A DNA stretch of 64,000 nucleotides from Rhizobium sullae (GTDB lineage Bacteria > Pseudomonadota > Alphaproteobacteria > Rhizobiales > Rhizobiaceae), in contig NZ_CP104144.1 of NCBI RefSeq assembly GCF_025200715.1, forward strand, positions 1,178,001 to 1,242,000, in the 5' to 3' direction. The translations under genes and the position numbers were made by a program. Below are positions 34,954 through 43,776 of this stretch, in pieces. Positions within the stretch are counted from its first letter, which is position 1. Every line of letters starts with the position of its first letter. Under the pieces are notes generated by a model. It was not told the DNA's origin, ran no database searches, and saw only the letters and a program-made list of their open reading frames with translations.

Positions 34954-34967
34954 TTGATCCATCTCAA
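34954..34967. promoter_or_regulatory. FNR/FixK-like box before the second CBS-BON gene
   Basis: TTGAT-CCAT-CTCAA. Centre 34960.5 predicts a start near 35002, 31 nt before the ATG at 35033, the same leader length as at the first CBS-BON gene. Confidence 0.65.
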
Positions 34968-35032
34968 AGTGCAAGAGGGACCTTCCGTGTAAGCTGCCTC
35001 GCATGACACTAACAAGGGGTGGGAGGTTCGCC

Positions 35033-35734
35033 ATGCGCGTCAACACCATTATGACATCGACGGTCATCACGATCCAATCGACGGCGACGGTCGCTGAGGC
35101 AGCAAATATCATGCTAAGCAACCGTATCAGCGGCCTGCCGGTCGTCGATACACAAGGCACGCTTGTCGGCCTCATCAGCGAGAGCGATCTTCTGCGGCGC
35201 AGCGAACTTAACACCGAGCGCCAGCGTTCATGGTGGCTGGCGCTGCTGGCAAGCCCCGGAAAAGTTGCCGAGGAGTATGTGCGGGCACATGGACGGAAGG
35301 TCAAGGAGGTCATGTCCGCGCCAGTGACGACGGCATCGCCCTACACGACGCTTGGGGAGGCGGCCGATCTGATGGAGAAATCGAAAGTGAAGCGCCTGCC
35401 AGTTGTTGCGAACGGCCGGCTTGTCGGCATTGTCACCCGCTCGGATTTTCTGAAGCCGCTACGCCAACCTCAGGCAGAACCGGGTCAGCCGCTGCCCGAC
35501 GCAGCCATCGCAGCGGCGATTGCCGAAGAGCTGGCTGCCCAATCCTGGGCCAAAAATGGCCTTATCCGCGCCTACGTCAAGAACGGCGTCGTGACGCTCA
35601 ATGGATCGGTGCTGGATGAGCGCGAGCGCGGTGCGGCGATCGTCGCAGCCGAGAATGTCCCGGGCGTCAAGATGGTTCGCGATCAGCTTGCCTGGATCGA
35701 TCCGAGCTATGGTATCGTCGTGCAGGCACCGTAA
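35033..35734 (+). CDS. CBS-pair plus BON domain protein (second copy)
   Basis: 233 residues with the same layout as the gene at 12005: CBS 1 (MTSTVITIQSTATVAEAANIM), CBS 2 (MSAPVTTASPYTTLGEAAD) and a BON domain (GVVTLNGSVLDERERGAA). A WWLALLASPGKVAEEYV insert lies between the CBS motifs. The start at 35033 has GGGAGG 6 nt upstream; the longer reading lacks one. Preceded by an FNR-type box. Probably an adenylate-sensing stress protein (inference). Confidence 0.86.
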   Translation: MRVNTIMTSTVITIQSTATVAEAANIMLSNRISGLPVVDTQGTLVGLISESDLLRRSELNTERQRSWWLALLASPGKVAEEYVRAHGRKVKEVMSAPVTTASPYTTLGEAADLMEKSKVKRLPVVANGRLVGIVTRSDFLKPLRQPQAEPGQPLPDAAIAAAIAEELAAQSWAKNGLIRAYVKNGVVTLNGSVLDERERGAAIVAAENVPGVKMVRDQLAWIDPSYGIVVQAP

Positions 35735-35795
35735 GACTTCCGGCCCGGGGGCTCTCCTGTTCTCGGCTGGAACATGTTTTTGCTGGAGTACTCTC

Positions 35796-36251
35796 ATGGC
35801 ACTGACACTTCGGACTATGACACAAGGAGAGTGTGTTTCCCTGCTTGAACAGTCGCGTTACGGCCACCTTGCCTGCTGCAGCGATGGCCAACCCTACATT
35901 ATGCCGATCTACTTCTCCTACGATAAAGGTGTCCTCTACAGCTTTTCCATGCCGGGGCAAAAAATCGATTGGATGCGTGCAAACAGTAGGGTTTGCCTGC
36001 AGACGGATCACCTCAGCGACGTCGGCTGGCAAAGCGTCGTCGTGACGGGAGAGTACGAGGAGTTCCCGGATACCGATCTGCTGCACAGCGAGCGTATGCA
36101 TGCCTGGTCGCTACTGCAAAGGCATTCGGATTGGTGGGAAATGGGATCGCTCAAGCCAGAGCCGCAGGCGGCGCAATCCCATTCTCCGCACATCTTCTAT
36201 GGTATCCTGATAAGGGAAATGGCAGGACGAGCGGCGCTTTCGGGCGATTGA
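35796..36251 (+). CDS. Pyridoxamine 5'-phosphate oxidase-like FMN-binding protein
   Basis: 151 residues: SLLEQSRYGHLACCSDGQPY, then PIYFSYDKGVLYSFSMPGQK and VCLQTDHLSDVGWQSVVVTG, a split-barrel flavin-binding fold of the PNPOx-related type. It may bind FMN or F420; the substrate is unknown. Sits after the second CBS-BON gene, a layout seen among anaerobic stress proteins (inference). GGAG lies upstream of the ATG. Confidence 0.8.
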   Translation: MALTLRTMTQGECVSLLEQSRYGHLACCSDGQPYIMPIYFSYDKGVLYSFSMPGQKIDWMRANSRVCLQTDHLSDVGWQSVVVTGEYEEFPDTDLLHSERMHAWSLLQRHSDWWEMGSLKPEPQAAQSHSPHIFYGILIREMAGRAALSGD

Positions 36252-36372
36252 ACAGCCGAAACCTTTGGGCAGGCGGCTTTAACGGGAGTCGAGGTTTTAT
36301 ATCTGCGCTGCAGATGGTTGGGCACCAAAATGGGCCTTCCGCCCAGACGACTGTTTGACGAAAGGATATTCC

Positions 36373-36735
36373 GTGCGGCTGCTGCTTGCTGCCTTTGGTT
36401 GGGGTTTCGTTACAATCGGCGTTGTCGGCATCTTCGTGCCGCTGTTGCCGACGACACCGTTCCTGATCGTTGCCGCCGCGATATTTTCTCGCTCCTCCCC
36501 GCGCTTTGAAGGCTGGCTGCTTGCCCATCCCCGCTTCGGTGAGCCGCTGCAAACCTGGCGCCATCAAGGAGCGATCCGGCGGCGCCATAAATTTGTCGCC
36601 TGCGTCTCGATGGCGTGCAGCTTTGCAATTCTGCTGGTGTTTTTCACACTTCCGGCAGTCGCGATAATTGTTGCTGGAGTTCTGATGGCAACTGCCGCAG
36701 TCTATGTCGCGTCCAGACCTGAACCGGGACACTGA
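36373..36735 (+). CDS. DUF454/YbaN-type membrane protein
   Basis: 120 residues, about three spans. Family signature LGFVTIGVVGIFVP-like start here FGWGFVTIGVVGIFVPLLPT, TPFLIVAAAIFSRSSPRFEGW, and the LAHPRFGEPLQTWRHQGAI segment. Function unknown; often near heme or NO genes. The GTG at 36373 has AAAGGA 6 nt upstream and is preferred over a TTG 18 nt before it. Confidence 0.85.
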   Translation: MRLLLAAFGWGFVTIGVVGIFVPLLPTTPFLIVAAAIFSRSSPRFEGWLLAHPRFGEPLQTWRHQGAIRRRHKFVACVSMACSFAILLVFFTLPAVAIIVAGVLMATAAVYVASRPEPGH

Positions 36736-36940
36736 GAAACCGCTAACAATTTTTCGCTCAGCCCCTGCTTGGAATGCTCCTGCATGCATGTGGCGCAAGG
36801 CGCCTATCCGGGGTTTCCGGTAGAAGAGCACGCGCATCGTGTTGGTTGAAGCGCAATGGAACCGGAGGATTGGAGGTGCGTTTCGAGATATGACCTGAGG
36901 AACGAATGCGCCAACAACCGCTCCCGAAGGAGCCGCGAGG

Positions 36941-37159
36941 ATGAGTATCGAAGGGCATACGACAGCGCCTGGTGCGAACTTCCATGAGAACCATTACTGC
37001 GGCTATGAGGATGCATCTGGCATCCGCTGCACGGAATGGGGTTGTTATGGCTTCGAGGAGAGCACTGGCGCCATGCGCTGGTATTGCCGCAAACACCAGC
37101 CGTTGATCTATCGCGGACTGCCTCCACACGGCAGCGTGCAAGGCTTGAGCGGAACATAG
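36941..37159 (+). CDS. Small Cys-rich protein, possible zinc finger
   Basis: 72 residues with CGYEDASGIRCTEWGC (residues about 20-35) and WYCRKHQP (about 47-54): four Cys and a His in a spacing that could bind one zinc. GAGG lies before the ATG. The 200 bases before it contain no other gene or clear regulatory site. Family not recognised. Confidence 0.6.
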   Translation: MSIEGHTTAPGANFHENHYCGYEDASGIRCTEWGCYGFEESTGAMRWYCRKHQPLIYRGLPPHGSVQGLSGT

Positions 37160-37220
37160 CCTCCGCTCGTTTACTGCTCTCGGCACGACCGGACGTGCGT
37201 GGCTTGATTAGCCAGCAGCT

Positions 37221-37904
37221 CTAATGGTCGCTCTGTTCGCCGGATATGAAGGCGCTGCTGGCGTCGCTGACGATGGCGACGTGAGAATATGCCGCCCGTG
37301 CCGCCGCAGCCCCGTCGGCGCGCAGGATCGAGGCGACGACTATCTCGTGTTCACTGAAGGATTTTGAAAGGCGGCCCGGCAACCGGAACTGCGCTCGTCT
37401 GAAGGGTGCCAGACGAGCTCTCGTCTGTGTGACCAGCTCGTATATGTGATCATTGTGCGCGCCGCGATAAAGCCGGGTATGAAACTCGACATTGTAGACG
37501 GCATAATCTTCATAAGCGCCCTGATGAACCAGGCGGGCGGAATTGCGGTGCCCGAGCTCCAATTCCCTGCGCTCGTCGACCGTCATTCTTTCTGCTGCCA
37601 GCCGGGCGCAGATGCCTTCCAGTTCCGCCATCGCCTCGAACATACCGTATAGGTAAGCCCCGCTGACATTGGAGACGACGGCGCTCCGATTGGGCTCGCG
37701 CCCGACCAGCCCCATGGCTCCGAGCTCGCGAAGCGCTTCCCGGACCGGCGTTCGAGAAACCTCGAAGCGCGCGGCCAAGGAGATTTCGTCGAGCCTTTCT
37801 CCCGGGTGCATCTCGCCTGTCACAATCATGTCCGCGATAGAGCGAACAAGCTGCTCGACGGTCGTTCCCTGGCGAATGACTTCCTTGCGTCTGTTATGCT
37901 TCAA
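37221..37904 (-). CDS. GntR-family (FadR/FCD) transcription regulator
   Basis: 227 residues: N-terminal winged helix with GERLDEISLAARFEVSRTPVREALRELG (quoted in parts: DEISLAARFEVSRT, PVREALRELGAMG), then an FCD ligand domain with metal-binding residues in MFEAMAELEGI, YNVEFHTRLYRGAHN and FSEHEIVVASIL (Asp/His pattern). It is divergent from the BMP transporter-biuret operon and likely controls it through TGCATACA repeats in the 334-bp gap. The effector is probably a urea derivative (inference). Confidence 0.9.
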   Translation of the reverse strand: MKHNRRKEVIRQGTTVEQLVRSIADMIVTGEMHPGERLDEISLAARFEVSRTPVREALRELGAMGLVGREPNRSAVVSNVSGAYLYGMFEAMAELEGICARLAAERMTVDERRELELGHRNSARLVHQGAYEDYAVYNVEFHTRLYRGAHNDHIYELVTQTRARLAPFRRAQFRLPGRLSKSFSEHEIVVASILRADGAAAARAAYSHVAIVSDASSAFISGEQSDH

Positions 37905-38238
37905 TCCAAGAATCCATGCATCTCCATCTGCATACAGATGCGACGCGCTTCCACGGATGTCAAATCATGCGTGCATCACTCTGGTTTTATCTGCTTTTTT
38001 CCCTTCGTCGCTCCGTTTGACACGCATACCGCAGAGAGCTGCAGATGGAAGGAGCGGCGAAATATTTTGCATGCCTATTTAATAATCTCATTGGCCTGAA
38101 TCTGCATACACTTGTTGCACCTGTTCCTGATCTTCGCGGCGCAGTGCAATGATATCAATCGCTTAAAATCTGGCATGGGTATTGCATACACTTTCATGCA
38201 GCATTTTAACTGGCCACAGGCCGACAGGGGGCACTCCA
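37905..38238. promoter_or_regulatory. Divergent operator region with TGCATACA repeats
   Basis: Gene-free 334 bp between the GntR gene and its divergent target. TGCATACA occurs three times (37929-37936, 38103-38110, 38183-38190); the last two extend to the shared 11-mer TGCATACACTT and are 80 bp apart. The first lies within a 5-4-5 inverted repeat ATCTG-CATA-CAGAT (37926-37939). The eighty-base spacing fits binding on the same DNA face and looping, which is inference. Confidence 0.55.
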
Positions 38239-39366
38239 ATGACCAAACTCCTTTCGATGAACCGCCGAAATTTCCTCCAAGCCTCGGCAGCGGGCGCTCT
38301 GCTGAGTGCGGCGCCTGGCTTCCTGTCTTCGCAAGCATCCGCTCAAGGTGCACTGACCGTCGGATTTATCTATGTCGGCCCCAAGGATGACTACGGCTAC
38401 AACCAGGCGCATGCCGAAGGTGCGGCAGTTATCAAATCCATGCCTGGCGTTACGCTAGTGGAAGAGGAAAACGTTCCCGAAACCGTCGACGTTCAGAAGA
38501 CGATGGAGTCGATGATCAACCTCGACGGCGCGGCGGTGCTGTTTCCGACCTCGTTCGGCTACTTCGACCCCCATATGCTGGCCATGGCGGCCAAATATCC
38601 GGAGGTCCAGTTTCGCCATTGCGGCGGGCTCTGGCAGGAATCCAAGAACCCGATGAATACCGGATCGTATTTCGGCTATATCGGCCAGGGCCAGTATCTC
38701 AACGGTGTCGCCGCCGGCTACGCAACGAAGAGCAAAAAAATCGGTTTTGTTGCCGCAAAGCCCATTCCGCAAGTGGTCCAGAACATCAATTCCTTCCTGC
38801 TGGGCGCGCGATCGGTCGATCCCTCGATAACGTGTCAGGTGATTTTCACCGGCGAATGGTCGCTGGCGGTCAAGGAAGCGGAAGCGACCAATGCTCTTGT
38901 CGACCAAGGCGCTGACGTCATCACGTGCCATGTCGACAGCCCGAAAGTGGTCGTCGAAACCGCAGCCGGGCGCAATGCCTTCGTATGTGGTTACCATGCC
39001 AATCAGAGCCCGCTTGCACCGGAAAAATATCTGACGGGCGCCGAATGGGCGTGGGGGAACGTCTATACAAGCTTCATCAAACAGGCACAAGCAGGTGAAA
39101 AGCTTGGCAATTTCGTCCGTGGCGGGCTGAAGGACGGCTTTGTGAAGATGAGTCCCTTAGGCCCGGCGGTCTCCGATGAATCGAGGAAAAAGTTCGAAGC
39201 AACGCTTGCCGAAATCATGGCCGGCAAATTCAGCGTGTTCAAAGGACCGATGAAGGACAACAAGGGCAACGTTATCGTTACCGCCGGCAGGAGCTTCGCC
39301 GAGGACGCGATCGAGCTGGAAAGCATGGATTATCTCGTCGAAGGTGTCATGGGTTCGACGGCCTAG
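38239..39366 (+). CDS. BMP-family ABC transporter substrate-binding protein
   Basis: 375 residues. Tat-like signal NRRNFLQASAAGALLSAAPG with cleavage after SQASAQG. The periplasmic domain is of the BMP/PnrA type (VGFIYVGPKDDYGYNQAHAEG; FTGEWSLAVKEAEATNALVDQGADV). Such receptors usually bind nucleosides, but rhizobial relatives lie in urea-derivative operons. Neighbours make biuret or a related amide the likely ligand. First gene of the operon, 335 bp from the divergent regulator. Confidence 0.9.
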   Translation: MTKLLSMNRRNFLQASAAGALLSAAPGFLSSQASAQGALTVGFIYVGPKDDYGYNQAHAEGAAVIKSMPGVTLVEEENVPETVDVQKTMESMINLDGAAVLFPTSFGYFDPHMLAMAAKYPEVQFRHCGGLWQESKNPMNTGSYFGYIGQGQYLNGVAAGYATKSKKIGFVAAKPIPQVVQNINSFLLGARSVDPSITCQVIFTGEWSLAVKEAEATNALVDQGADVITCHVDSPKVVVETAAGRNAFVCGYHANQSPLAPEKYLTGAEWAWGNVYTSFIKQAQAGEKLGNFVRGGLKDGFVKMSPLGPAVSDESRKKFEATLAEIMAGKFSVFKGPMKDNKGNVIVTAGRSFAEDAIELESMDYLVEGVMGSTA

Positions 39367-39383
39367 GGCTTGGGAGACGCGCC

Positions 39384-40511
39384 ATGACGGTCGATGCGAA
39401 CATTCCCGCAATCATTACGCCGGACAAATTTTCCATGCTCGACGCGGTTCGGGAATGGGCAGCAAGGCGTGCCGAACCGATCGTGATCAGCGTGGGCGCC
39501 GTCGTGATTGGCCTCGGGCTTTTCTGCCTCTTCATTCTGGCCGTCGGAAAATCGCCGGTCATGCTTTTCCAACTGATGTACACGGGCGGTTTTGGTAGCT
39601 GGTTCTCGCTGCAGAACAGCTTGAGCCGGGCCGCGCCCCTGCTCCTGACGGCACTATGCGTCGCGCTTCCGGCGAGACTCGGTCTTGTCATTATCGGTGG
39701 CGAAGGGGCCGTGGTGCTCGGCGGCGTCGCGGCTGCGGCTGCGGCACTTCCCATTGTCGGCATATTGCCGCCGCTCGTGGTTTTTGCGGCGATGGGGATC
39801 GCCGCGATGACTGCGGGCGGTGCCTGGATCGGCCTTGCCGGATTTCTTCGGCACAAACGCGGGGTCAACGAAACCATCTCCTCTCTGCTTCTCGCATATA
39901 TTGCGATTGCGCTGATGAACCAGTTCGTCGAAGGGTTGCTGCGCGATCCGGCCAGTTTGAACAAGCCGTCCACAAGGCCCTTGCCACCGGACTATATGCT
40001 CGGAAACATCCCGGGGATGGACGTGCATTTGGGATTGGTGATCGGGATCGTCGCCTGCTTGTGCACCTGGATATTGATCGAGGCAACCAGTTACGGTTTC
40101 GCGGCACGGATCGCAGGCGGCAATGTCCGCGCCGCCCAGATCCAGGGCCTGCCTGTCGGGCGGCTGATCGTCGGCTTTACGGCAATCGCCGGAGCATTCG
40201 CGGGTCTAGCAGGGATGATCGAAGTGGCGGCAGTCCAGGGCAGCGCCAATGCCTCACTTGCGGCGGGCTACGGCTATACCGGCATCCTCGTTGCCTTCCT
40301 CGCGCGGCACGATCCGCTGGCGATCATTCCCGTCGCAATCCTGCTGGGAGGCATCGATGCATCGGGCGGCTTGATCCAGCGTCGGATGGGACTTCCCGAC
40401 GCCACGGTTCTGGTCATGCAGGGCACGCTCTTCGTCGTCATATTGTTCTGCGAGACATTTTACGGGCGTTTCAAGGTGTTTAACCCCGATCTCTGGAAAA
40501 GGACGGCATGA
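39384..40511 (+). CDS. BMP-type ABC transporter permease 1
   Basis: 375 residues, about nine or ten spans, of the nucleoside/BMP permease type (SRAAPLLLTALCVALPARLGL; VIGGEGAVVLGGVAAAAAAL; GYTGILVAFLARHDPLAI). GGGAG lies 8 nt before the ATG. Stop overlaps the second permease gene (ATGA). Confidence 0.9.
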   Translation: MTVDANIPAIITPDKFSMLDAVREWAARRAEPIVISVGAVVIGLGLFCLFILAVGKSPVMLFQLMYTGGFGSWFSLQNSLSRAAPLLLTALCVALPARLGLVIIGGEGAVVLGGVAAAAAALPIVGILPPLVVFAAMGIAAMTAGGAWIGLAGFLRHKRGVNETISSLLLAYIAIALMNQFVEGLLRDPASLNKPSTRPLPPDYMLGNIPGMDVHLGLVIGIVACLCTWILIEATSYGFAARIAGGNVRAAQIQGLPVGRLIVGFTAIAGAFAGLAGMIEVAAVQGSANASLAAGYGYTGILVAFLARHDPLAIIPVAILLGGIDASGGLIQRRMGLPDATVLVMQGTLFVVILFCETFYGRFKVFNPDLWKRTA

Positions 40512-41437
40512 TGGACGAGACAGGAGTAGGTCTTTGGGGCGTGCCGCTTGCCATACTTGCCGGCGCGGTTCGCGTCTCCACCCCTTTCATCTTCGTCAGC
40601 CTCGGCGAAACCATCACCGAGCGCTCCGGACGCATCAATTTGGGCCTGGAAGGAACACTCGTCTTCGGAGCGATGACGGCCTACGCGGTGGCAGTGATCA
40701 GCGGCTCGCCCTGGCTCGGCGTTTTGGCCGCAATGTGCACGGGAGCGGTCTTCGGCCTCGTTCATGGATGGATTTGCAAGTGGCCCAAGGTCAACGATAT
40801 CGCAATCGGCATTGCCCTGATGCAGTTCGGGCTAGGCTTGGCGTTTTTCCTCGGCAAGCCCTACATCCAGCCGGCTGCCCCGCGGCTACCTTCGATCCCA
40901 TTTGGTGCCTGGTCGCAGGTTCCGCAGATTGAGGCGGCGCTCAACATCAACGTATTGTTTCTTATCGGAGCCGTTCTTGCTGCCGTCCTGTGGTGGGCAT
41001 TTCGCAATACGCGGATCGGCATCGTCCTTCGCGTGGTCGGTGACAGCACGGACGCCGCACGTGCCATGGGCATCGACCCCGATCGAGTGCGGCTGCTTGC
41101 GACTGCCGTCGGCGGCTCGCTGGCTGCGATCGGCGGCGCGTACCTTTCGCTCTATTATCCCGGCTCTTGGAATGAAGGTATCTCTTCGGGTCAGGGGCTG
41201 ATGGCCGTGGCACTGGTGATCTTCGCCCGCTGGAACCCCATCGGCTGCTTTCTGGCGGCTCTCCTTTTCGGCGGAGCGGGAGCCCTGGGACCGGCGTTGC
41301 AGTCGGTCGGCGTGTCGCAGGGATACTATCTCTTTTATGCCACCCCCTATGTGCTGACCCTCATCATATTGATCGCGACCTCCTCTCCGACACGCGCGCT
41401 TGCCGGAGCACCAGGCGCCCTGTCGCTCACCAAGTAG
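40508..41437 (+). CDS. BMP-type ABC transporter permease 2
   Basis: 309 residues, about nine spans. [25 protein letters not shown] and the [11 protein letters not shown] motif are typical of the second BMP permease; a C-terminal [20 protein letters not shown] follows. Partner of the preceding permease and the dual ATPase at 42226. Confidence 0.9.
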   Translation: MMDETGVGLWGVPLAILAGAVRVSTPFIFVSLGETITERSGRINLGLEGTLVFGAMTAYAVAVISGSPWLGVLAAMCTGAVFGLVHGWICKWPKVNDIAIGIALMQFGLGLAFFLGKPYIQPAAPRLPSIPFGAWSQVPQIEAALNINVLFLIGAVLAAVLWWAFRNTRIGIVLRVVGDSTDAARAMGIDPDRVRLLATAVGGSLAAIGGAYLSLYYPGSWNEGISSGQGLMAVALVIFARWNPIGCFLAALLFGGAGALGPALQSVGVSQGYYLFYATPYVLTLIILIATSSPTRALAGAPGALSLTK

Positions 41438-41454
41438 TAGGAAGGGAATATTCG

Positions 41455-42174
41455 ATGAATGCTTTGGGTGGAATGGACGCGATGGTGGAGACAGAAGGCA
41501 CATATGTCACGGCGGACCCATACCCCTGGCCCTATAACGGAGACTTGAGGCCGGACAATACCGCGCTCATCATCATCGACATGCAGACGGATTTCTGCGG
41601 TGAAGGCGGATATGTCGATCATATGGGCTACGATCTTTCCCTGGTCCGCGCGCCCATCGAACCGATCAGAAAGGTCCTCGCTGCCATGCGTGCGAAGGGA
41701 TACCACATCATCCACACCCGCGAAGGCCATCGTCCGGACCTCGCCGATCTTCCGGCAAACAAGCGCTGGCGTTCGCGGCGCATCAATGCCGGCATCGGCG
41801 ACCCCGGCCCCTGCGGCCGGATCCTCGTGCGCGGCGAGCCCGGCTGGGACATCATCGACGAGCTGAAGCCGATCGACGGCGAAACGATCATCGACAAGCC
41901 CGGCAAGGGCTCCTTCTGCGCCACCGATCTGGAGCTGATCCTCAATCAGAAGCGTATCGAGAACATTATCCTGACCGGGATCACCACCGACGTCTGCGTG
42001 CATACGACGATGCGCGAGGCGAACGATCGCGGCTTCGAATGCCTGCTTCTGCAGGATTGCTGCGGCGCTACCGACTACGGCAATCACCTCGCCGCGATCA
42101 AGATGGTGAAAATGCAGGGCGGGGTCTTCGGTTCCGTGTCCGATTCCAAGTCGCTGGTCGCCGCCCTTCCCTGA
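41455..42174 (+). CDS. biuH: Biuret amidohydrolase BiuH (isochorismatase-like cysteine hydrolase)
   Basis: 239 residues. Converts biuret to allophanate and ammonia. The triad Asp-Lys-Cys is at 42, 148 and 181 ([35 protein letters not shown]). Counted from an internal Met at residue 7 these are D36, K142 and C175, the numbering I recall for the Rhizobium leguminosarum enzyme. The start at 41455 has AGGAAGGG upstream; the internal ATG at 41473 is a fair alternative. [19 protein letters not shown] and [14 protein letters not shown] are distinctive. Embedded in the transport operon. Confidence 0.9.
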   Translation: MNALGGMDAMVETEGTYVTADPYPWPYNGDLRPDNTALIIIDMQTDFCGEGGYVDHMGYDLSLVRAPIEPIRKVLAAMRAKGYHIIHTREGHRPDLADLPANKRWRSRRINAGIGDPGPCGRILVRGEPGWDIIDELKPIDGETIIDKPGKGSFCATDLELILNQKRIENIILTGITTDVCVHTTMREANDRGFECLLLQDCCGATDYGNHLAAIKMVKMQGGVFGSVSDSKSLVAALP

Positions 42175-42225
42175 TCACATTTCTGGAAATGCCGTCCTCA
42201 TCAGCAAACAGGAAAGCAAGCCCTC

Positions 42226-43776
42226 ATGAGCACTGTCCGCGATACACCGCTGCCCGAGGCAGGCAAAGCTGTTGGGATCGAGACGCATGGAATGACCATG
42301 CGCTTCGGAGGCTTCACCGCGCTCGACAATGTCTCCATGAAGATCCCTTCAGGCACGTTTCACGCGCTCCTAGGCGAAAACGGGGCCGGCAAATCCACGC
42401 TCGTCAAATGCATCATGGGTTTTTATCATCAAACGTCCGGGTCACTGTCGGTTGGTGGCAAAGAGGTTGCGGTCGCCTCGCCGAAGGATGCAGCGGCATA
42501 CGGCCTCGGCATGGTCTATCAGCATTTCACACTGGTGCCGTCACTCACGGGCGCGGAAAACCTGGTGATCAATCGCCCGAACGTCCCTGCTGTCATCAAC
42601 TGGGCGAAAGAGCGTGCAGATCTCTCAAAATTCATGGAAAAGATGCCGTTCAAGATCCCTCTCGACCGCCCGGTCAGTCATCTGGCGGCGGGCGAGAAGC
42701 AGAAGCTGGAAATCGTCAAACAGCTCTATCTTGGGCGCGGATTCCTTATTCTCGACGAGCCGACATCGGTGCTGACGCCGGCAGAGGCCGATGAAATGCT
42801 GGGGCTTGTGCGTGGCATGACCGAGCGTGGCGAACTCAGCGTTTTGATGATTTCGCACAAATTCCACGAAGTGACGAAATTTGCTGACGCCATCTCTATT
42901 CTTAGGCGCGGCAAGCTCGTAGGAGGCGGGAACGTCGGGGAATTGAGCATCGCCGATATGGCCTCGTTGATGATCGGCGACGTCAAGCTCGCCTCGCTGG
43001 ACATGCGCATCCCCGTCGCCGAAACCGCAAAGCCGGTGCTGAAAGTCGAGCAGGTAAGGGCCTCCGATCGCTCCGGCCTCAAGACCATCGAAATCGACAA
43101 GCTTGGCATCCGATCCGGCGAGATCGTCGGCGTCGCCGGCATTTCGGGAAACGGTCAAAAGGAACTGACGGAGATATTGGCAGGACAGCGGCTGGTGAGC
43201 GCCGGCACCATAGAGGTCAACGGTGAAGCCTATGGCGCGACACGCGCCGAGACGCGCAGGAACAGAGTTCGCTTTATCCCGGAGGAGCCGCTGCAGAACG
43301 CCTGCGCACCGCGCATGACCGTCAGCGAAAACCTTGCCTTCCGCACCTTCGATCTCGGGGACGGCGGCAAGGACGCCATCTGGCTGAACAAGGGGCGGAT
43401 GCGAAAGCAAGCCGTCGATCTGATCGCCGACTTCAAAGTCAAGACGGCGTCCTCCTCGTCGCCGATCGCAGCTCTGTCCGGCGGCAATGTGCAGCGCGCA
43501 GTCCTTGCCCGCGAACTCACTGGAAAGGTCGACCTTCTGATCGTCTCCAACCCGTGTTTCGGTCTCGATTTTGCCGCGGTCTCAGAAATACGCGCACGCA
43601 TCATCAAGGCACGGAACGCGGGGGCAGCGGTCCTGCTTCTCTCGGAAGACCTCGACGAACTCCTGGAACTGTCGGATCGCATCATGGTCATTTCCGAGGG
43701 GCGTCTCGTCTACGAAACGCCCGCACGCGGCGCGAACATCGAGGTGATCGGAGCGCATATGGCGGGGCACCACTGA
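42226..43776 (+). CDS. BMP-type ABC transporter ATPase (two ABC domains)
   Basis: 516 residues. Domain 1: Walker A GENGAGKST, an LSxGxxQ-type region read as HLAAGEKQKLEIVKQL, Walker B FLILDEPTSVL. Domain 2 (from about residue 265): GVAGISGNGQKEL in the degenerate Walker A position and ALSGGNVQRAVLARELT. This dual layout is usual for BMP/nucleoside importers, with the second site impaired. It lies between biuH and the second hydrolase, supporting one operon. Confidence 0.9.
   Translation: MSTVRDTPLPEAGKAVGIETHGMTMRFGGFTALDNVSMKIPSGTFHALLGENGAGKSTLVKCIMGFYHQTSGSLSVGGKEVAVASPKDAAAYGLGMVYQHFTLVPSLTGAENLVINRPNVPAVINWAKERADLSKFMEKMPFKIPLDRPVSHLAAGEKQKLEIVKQLYLGRGFLILDEPTSVLTPAEADEMLGLVRGMTERGELSVLMISHKFHEVTKFADAISILRRGKLVGGGNVGELSIADMASLMIGDVKLASLDMRIPVAETAKPVLKVEQVRASDRSGLKTIEIDKLGIRSGEIVGVAGISGNGQKELTEILAGQRLVSAGTIEVNGEAYGATRAETRRNRVRFIPEEPLQNACAPRMTVSENLAFRTFDLGDGGKDAIWLNKGRMRKQAVDLIADFKVKTASSSSPIAALSGGNVQRAVLARELTGKVDLLIVSNPCFGLDFAAVSEIRARIIKARNAGAAVLLLSEDLDELLELSDRIMVISEGRLVYETPARGANIEVIGAHMAGHH

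Noticed and set aside
37200..37220. Short stem near the GntR gene end as terminator
   Set aside because: Only 5 bp with no U-tract.
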